Source: Myroides sp. WP-1
Lineage (GTDB): Bacteria > Bacteroidota > Bacteroidia > Flavobacteriales > Flavobacteriaceae
Assembly: GCF_014145635.1 (NCBI RefSeq)
Contig: NZ_JACHTC010000004.1
Location: forward strand, 124,001-188,000
Direction: 5' to 3'
DNA: 64,000 bases
The notes beneath the pieces are model-generated. The model did not search any database. It was given only the letters and a program-made list of their open reading frames with translations, and was not told where the DNA came from. Shown here piece after piece: positions 61,264 to 64,000 of the stretch; positions within the stretch are counted from its first letter, which is position 1, and every line of letters starts with the position of its first letter. A program made the translations under genes and the position numbers.

Positions 61264-61758
61264 CTACTGTACTTCAGTAGCTTCACCCATGCCTGCAAAA
61301 ATAGCTTTTTCAAAGTCTAATTGAGCATCGGTAGCTACTGTATGATCTTTTACAATGGCAACGTTGACAACTGTTTTATTTGCGCCTTTTTGCAAGGGTG
61401 CACCTTGAAATCTACCACCCACGATAAGATAATCTGTATGTTGAATAGGAGTTGATTCTGATTCACTATATGCCAAACTTTTATCTAGTTTGAGCAGGTA
61501 ATACTCACTGCCATCTGAACCTTGCAGTTGTTTGATGATTGAACCATAAACTTCTTTTCCGTCTGTAGAGTAGTTCTCTAAACCACTTTCTCCTTCGATC
61601 GTATTCAGTTTGAGTTTATAAGGATTAAATTCTTGGTTTGCTGTCATTTGTTCTGAATTTTGAGTTGTTGATTCCGTAGATAAACTGCCCTCTTTTTTCT
61701 TGACGCATCCGACAAATAAAAAAGCACTACTCAATAATAAACTAGCTGTTTTTTTCAT
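61264..61758 (-). CDS. Small lipoprotein of unknown function
   Basis: A 164-residue lipoprotein (lipobox FVGC, Cys18) followed by a Lys-rich and then Ser/Thr/Gln-rich linker to about residue 45. The rest is a globular domain (NPYKLKLNTIEGESGLENY..., DGSEYYLLKLDKSLAYS, HTDYLIVGGRFQGAPLQKGANKTVVNVAIV). No family recognised. It is 111 bases downstream of the next gene on the same strand. Confidence 0.7.
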   Translation of the reverse strand: MKKTASLLLSSAFLFVGCVKKKEGSLSTESTTQNSEQMTANQEFNPYKLKLNTIEGESGLENYSTDGKEVYGSIIKQLQGSDGSEYYLLKLDKSLAYSESESTPIQHTDYLIVGGRFQGAPLQKGANKTVVNVAIVKDHTVATDAQLDFEKAIFAGMGEATEVQ

Positions 61759-61869
61759 TTTATTTTTTATTTAAAACACTTCAGTAAGGTACTATACCTC
61801 ATTTTTTTTGATGTATATTGTCTTGTGCCTTACCCTATATTTGGCGTAAAACAACAGAAGATAGGTGTC

Positions 61870-62664
61870 TTATTTTCCAAATAGATTTTGCCAAAATCCC
61901 TTTTTCTTCTTTTCAACGACTTCTTCCGGTGTAGTTTTTACATATTCTACGTTGTGTAGTATTTCGTTTTCAGCTAAGTTTTCGTCTGTTTCAATCTCTT
62001 TTAATTGCTCCAATGCTGCTGCTTCATACAACAACGCTCCTTCTGTGTCGCAATTGAATAAATTAGAATAACACGTTGATTCATTGAGATCTATAGGGTT
62101 GGGTTCTATTACTTCAGTAGCCTCTAGCAGACCTAGATTATGCTCTTTAGCATAGGTTAAGGCACGGATAAAAACGTTGATTCTCCCATGTGAATAAAAA
62201 TCGTCTAACTCCTTTTTCAAACTGTCATTCGACTGGTAATCTGCTAGTAGTTCCACAACATTTGCTGCTGACATATAAACACCAGAACTGTAGTTTTCAC
62301 TTATTTCATTGAAGATGGGGTTAGGAAGCTCAACGGTTAAAACTTCCTGCCATGGGGTTGTGTATTTTTTTAACAAAGGATTTTCCTGCATTAGAAAAGA
62401 AAAGGCAGAACCTCGGGTGTAAAAGAACGTTCTGAAAAAGCCTTGAATTACGGCTAAAAAGTACCCATGCGTTTTGTCAAAAATGGCTGTAGGAAGCGTT
62501 TGTTTAGCTACGTTGAGGGTATCTTTGTATTTCTCTATATAAAAATCATCCATTTGATGTTTTTGTGATAACTCCTCAAGAGTTGAATCGTCTTGAAGCA
62601 GATCAAAATACCATTCTTGTATTTCTTGTTCTTTTATTGGGTGGTAGCTTATGTCAAATCCCAT
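61870..62664 (-). CDS. Cytosolic protein of unknown function
   Basis: A 264-residue acidic protein without a signal peptide or membrane segment. It begins GFDISYHPIKEQEIQEWYFD and is mostly helical to judge by composition. The middle has a Phe-rich stretch (GYFLAVIQGFFRTFFYTRGSAFSF). The C-terminus ends in a basic, aromatic tail (EKKKKGFWQNLFGK) that could contact membranes or a partner. No family recognised. It lies upstream of the small lipoprotein gene. Confidence 0.65.
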   Translation of the reverse strand: MGFDISYHPIKEQEIQEWYFDLLQDDSTLEELSQKHQMDDFYIEKYKDTLNVAKQTLPTAIFDKTHGYFLAVIQGFFRTFFYTRGSAFSFLMQENPLLKKYTTPWQEVLTVELPNPIFNEISENYSSGVYMSAANVVELLADYQSNDSLKKELDDFYSHGRINVFIRALTYAKEHNLGLLEATEVIEPNPIDLNESTCYSNLFNCDTEGALLYEAAALEQLKEIETDENLAENEILHNVEYVKTTPEEVVEKKKKGFWQNLFGK

Positions 62665-63099
62665 AGTTTATTTTTTTTGTGTTACTGAAAAATCTTTCTT
62701 TTGTATAGGGCGATAAACCACATATCTATATCTAAAAAAGACTTAAGCTAAGGTAATTAACATTTAGTATTTTTAGAAAATAAAATAGAGGGAAATTAAT
62801 AAAAAGGTAGAGGATATGTTATTGTATTTTGAAATAGGGAGGACCAGTAGTTTCTTTTGTACAAAAGTTTTCCAAACAAGTCAGTATTAGTCTTTAGTGA
62901 TGAGGAAAAGTAATGCAAACCACCTTAAAACAGCTATTGAATCAAAATATCGAAACATTAACACAGATGGCCTATATCATTTATTTTGATATCCCCATTA
63001 TTTGCTGTTCGTTTGTTGTAACTTTGTTGCTTCGACTGACTCCCAATCGTTTAACTATTTGTTTTTCTTCGTTTGGGTGATGAAAACGATCAAAAGAGA

Positions 63100-64000
63100 A
63101 TGAAGAAAGAAAAAGAGGAAAAAGAACTAGTACATTGGACGGTATGTATAAGCTGTCATGGCCTTGGAAAGAAAAACAAAGGACCTAGAAAAAAAGCGAA
63201 GTTGACCAAACAAATACCAGTTCATTCCATGGAGGGTAAAGGGCTTTTGCCTTCTTATCTTCACACTTGTTCTAAATGTGGAGGATCGGGTATTGTTCCT
63301 GCTCCTTTTCCTCCAACTCCAACGGAGAAATACCCTCATGTTGCTATCATTGGTGGCGGTATTGGCGGCATGGCATTAGCGGTCGCTTGTTTACACCGTG
63401 GAATTCCCTTTACTTTGTTTGAACGCGATGAAAATTTAGTTGCTCGTTCTCAAGGGTATGGACTCACGTTACAACAAGCGAGTAAGGCTTTGAAAGACTT
63501 TGGTATTTTAACTCTAGAGGAGCAAGTAGTCTCTACCAAACACGTAGTTCACCAAACGGATGGAAAGATTCTCGGTAGCTGGGGACTCCGAAAATGGCAA
63601 CTTTTAGACCAAAATACAGCCCCAAAAAAGAGCAATATCCACATAGCTCGTCAATCCCTTCGCTTAGCCTTATTCAATCAATTAGGAGAACAGCCAAAGG
63701 TAGAATGGGGACACCAATTACTCGATTACAATCCTGTTGCAACAGATGAAATTGAATTGACATTTCGAGTGAATGGAGCCATTAAAAAAGAGAAAGCAAA
63801 TTTAGTTGTAGGTGCTGATGGAATTCGCAGTTCCGTTCGTCGATTGAGCATGGGAGAAGAAGTCACACCGCTGCATTACTTGGGTTGTATGGTTATTTTA
63901 GGGATTTGTCCTTTAACCGCTGTAAAGGATTTGACAACCAGTACGTTGTTAGATTCTATGACGGTTTTCCAAACCGCCAATGGTCAAGATCGCATCTATA
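63100..64000 (+). CDS. Zinc-finger-like/FAD monooxygenase fusion, 3' end beyond the window
   Basis: The frame from ATG 63100 runs open to the right edge (300 codons visible). Residues 1-70 contain two CxxCxGxG motifs like those of the DnaJ zinc-binding domain (C16-ISC-HGLG and C57-SKC-GGSG). From about 80 comes a flavin monooxygenase domain: the FAD motif AIIGGGIGGMALAVACLHRGIPF (GxGxxG at 85-90), an Arg in HIARQSLRLALF, and the second FAD motif LVVGADGIRSSVRR. This is the PHBH/UbiH-type family. The zinc-finger-like head is unusual for it. A stop lies in frame 48 bases upstream, so the ATG is the likely start. Confidence 0.85.
   Translation, partial: MKKEKEEKELVHWTVCISCHGLGKKNKGPRKKAKLTKQIPVHSMEGKGLLPSYLHTCSKCGGSGIVPAPFPPTPTEKYPHVAIIGGGIGGMALAVACLHRGIPFTLFERDENLVARSQGYGLTLQQASKALKDFGILTLEEQVVSTKHVVHQTDGKILGSWGLRKWQLLDQNTAPKKSNIHIARQSLRLALFNQLGEQPKVEWGHQLLDYNPVATDEIELTFRVNGAIKKEKANLVVGADGIRSSVRRLSMGEEVTPLHYLGCMVILGICPLTAVKDLTTSTLLDSMTVFQTANGQDRIY

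Noticed and set aside
62913..63080. 54-codon frame (MQTTLKQLLNQ...) just ahead of the FAD monooxygenase
   Set aside because: It could be a small membrane peptide, but ends in two stops, has no signal of its own and no recognised family. A frameshifted remnant of a longer N-terminus of the monooxygenase was considered, but the ATG at 63100 gives a complete head domain.
63127..63339. 70-codon minus-strand frame
   Set aside because: Antisense shadow of the FAD monooxygenase gene, which has the matching FAD motifs.
1..64000. Mobile elements or phage
   Set aside because: No transposase, integrase, terminal inverted repeats or phage structural genes were seen. The only duplicated segment is the 145-bp MFS end, which has no element features.

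Overview
The window looks like chromosome from a member of the Bacteroidota, most likely family Flavobacteriaceae and possibly Myroides or a close relative (the genus is a guess). The clues are AT-rich sequence, -7 elements of the form TAnnTTTG in front of several genes, many short lipoproteins, a type IX secretion C-terminal signal, a Bacteroidota-type PurM of 390 residues, and META, HTTM, RDD/GYF_2 and HYC_CC_PP proteins. No phage, insertion sequence, integrase, CRISPR array or rRNA was seen. Both ends cut genes: the left edge truncates an unknown gene at its 5' end and the right edge truncates a flavoprotein monooxygenase.

Layout. 1-7 kb: a tRNA-Ala(GGC), an FMN reductase, a double-META protein, then a pyrimidine block (pyrR, pyrB, a small conserved gene) and a second block (rnz, pdxH, a small membrane protein, an Smr protein). 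7-14 kb: a lipoprotein, a long FucP-like MFS transporter whose last 145 bp are repeated downstream, a GNAT acetyltransferase, an SDR, a PAP2 phosphatase fused to a probable beta-barrel, and a DinB protein. 14-25 kb: cysteine desulfurase, purM-ruvX, mqo, a 20-copy AAAC tetranucleotide repeat, catalase, a lipoprotein/outer-membrane pair, a Crp/Fnr regulator, bioB, and an RDD protein. 25-33 kb: a LytS/LytTR two-component system followed by a complete tripartite RND efflux operon; a perfect 14-bp direct repeat at 21-bp spacing between them is a likely binding site of the regulator. 33-44 kb: an orphan adaptor-like protein, a second RND operon (Cys-rich protein, TolC-type factor, permease, adaptor, Cys-rich TRASH-like lipoprotein) and a regulator that fuses an HMA-like metal-binding domain to an AraC helix-turn-helix, then DUF2938, another AraC regulator and a GNAT-YoaP protein. 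44-46.4 kb: a small secreted peptide gene, a perfect hairpin, and a SdpA/DUF5819-like plus HTTM (SdpB-like) pair. 46-53.7 kb: membrane proteins, a HAD phosphatase, an esterase, OsmC and a CotH-family T9SS cargo protein. 53.8-57.2 kb: pstSCAB phosphate uptake operon without phoU. 57-64 kb: a large secreted protein with a fibrinogen-like C-terminus, a WG-repeat protein, two unknown genes, and a zinc-finger-like/FAD monooxygenase fusion running off the end.

How it works together. Most of the window is core metabolism. The parts that look most like less-described systems are (1) the HTTM/SdpA-like pair with a putative precursor peptide, (2) the metal-type RND operon with its built-in HMA-AraC sensor, (3) the LytTR-RND unit with a visible operator, and (4) the long tetranucleotide repeat in front of catalase, a possible length-variable switch. 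Gene functions were assigned by reading protein motifs; no database search was run.
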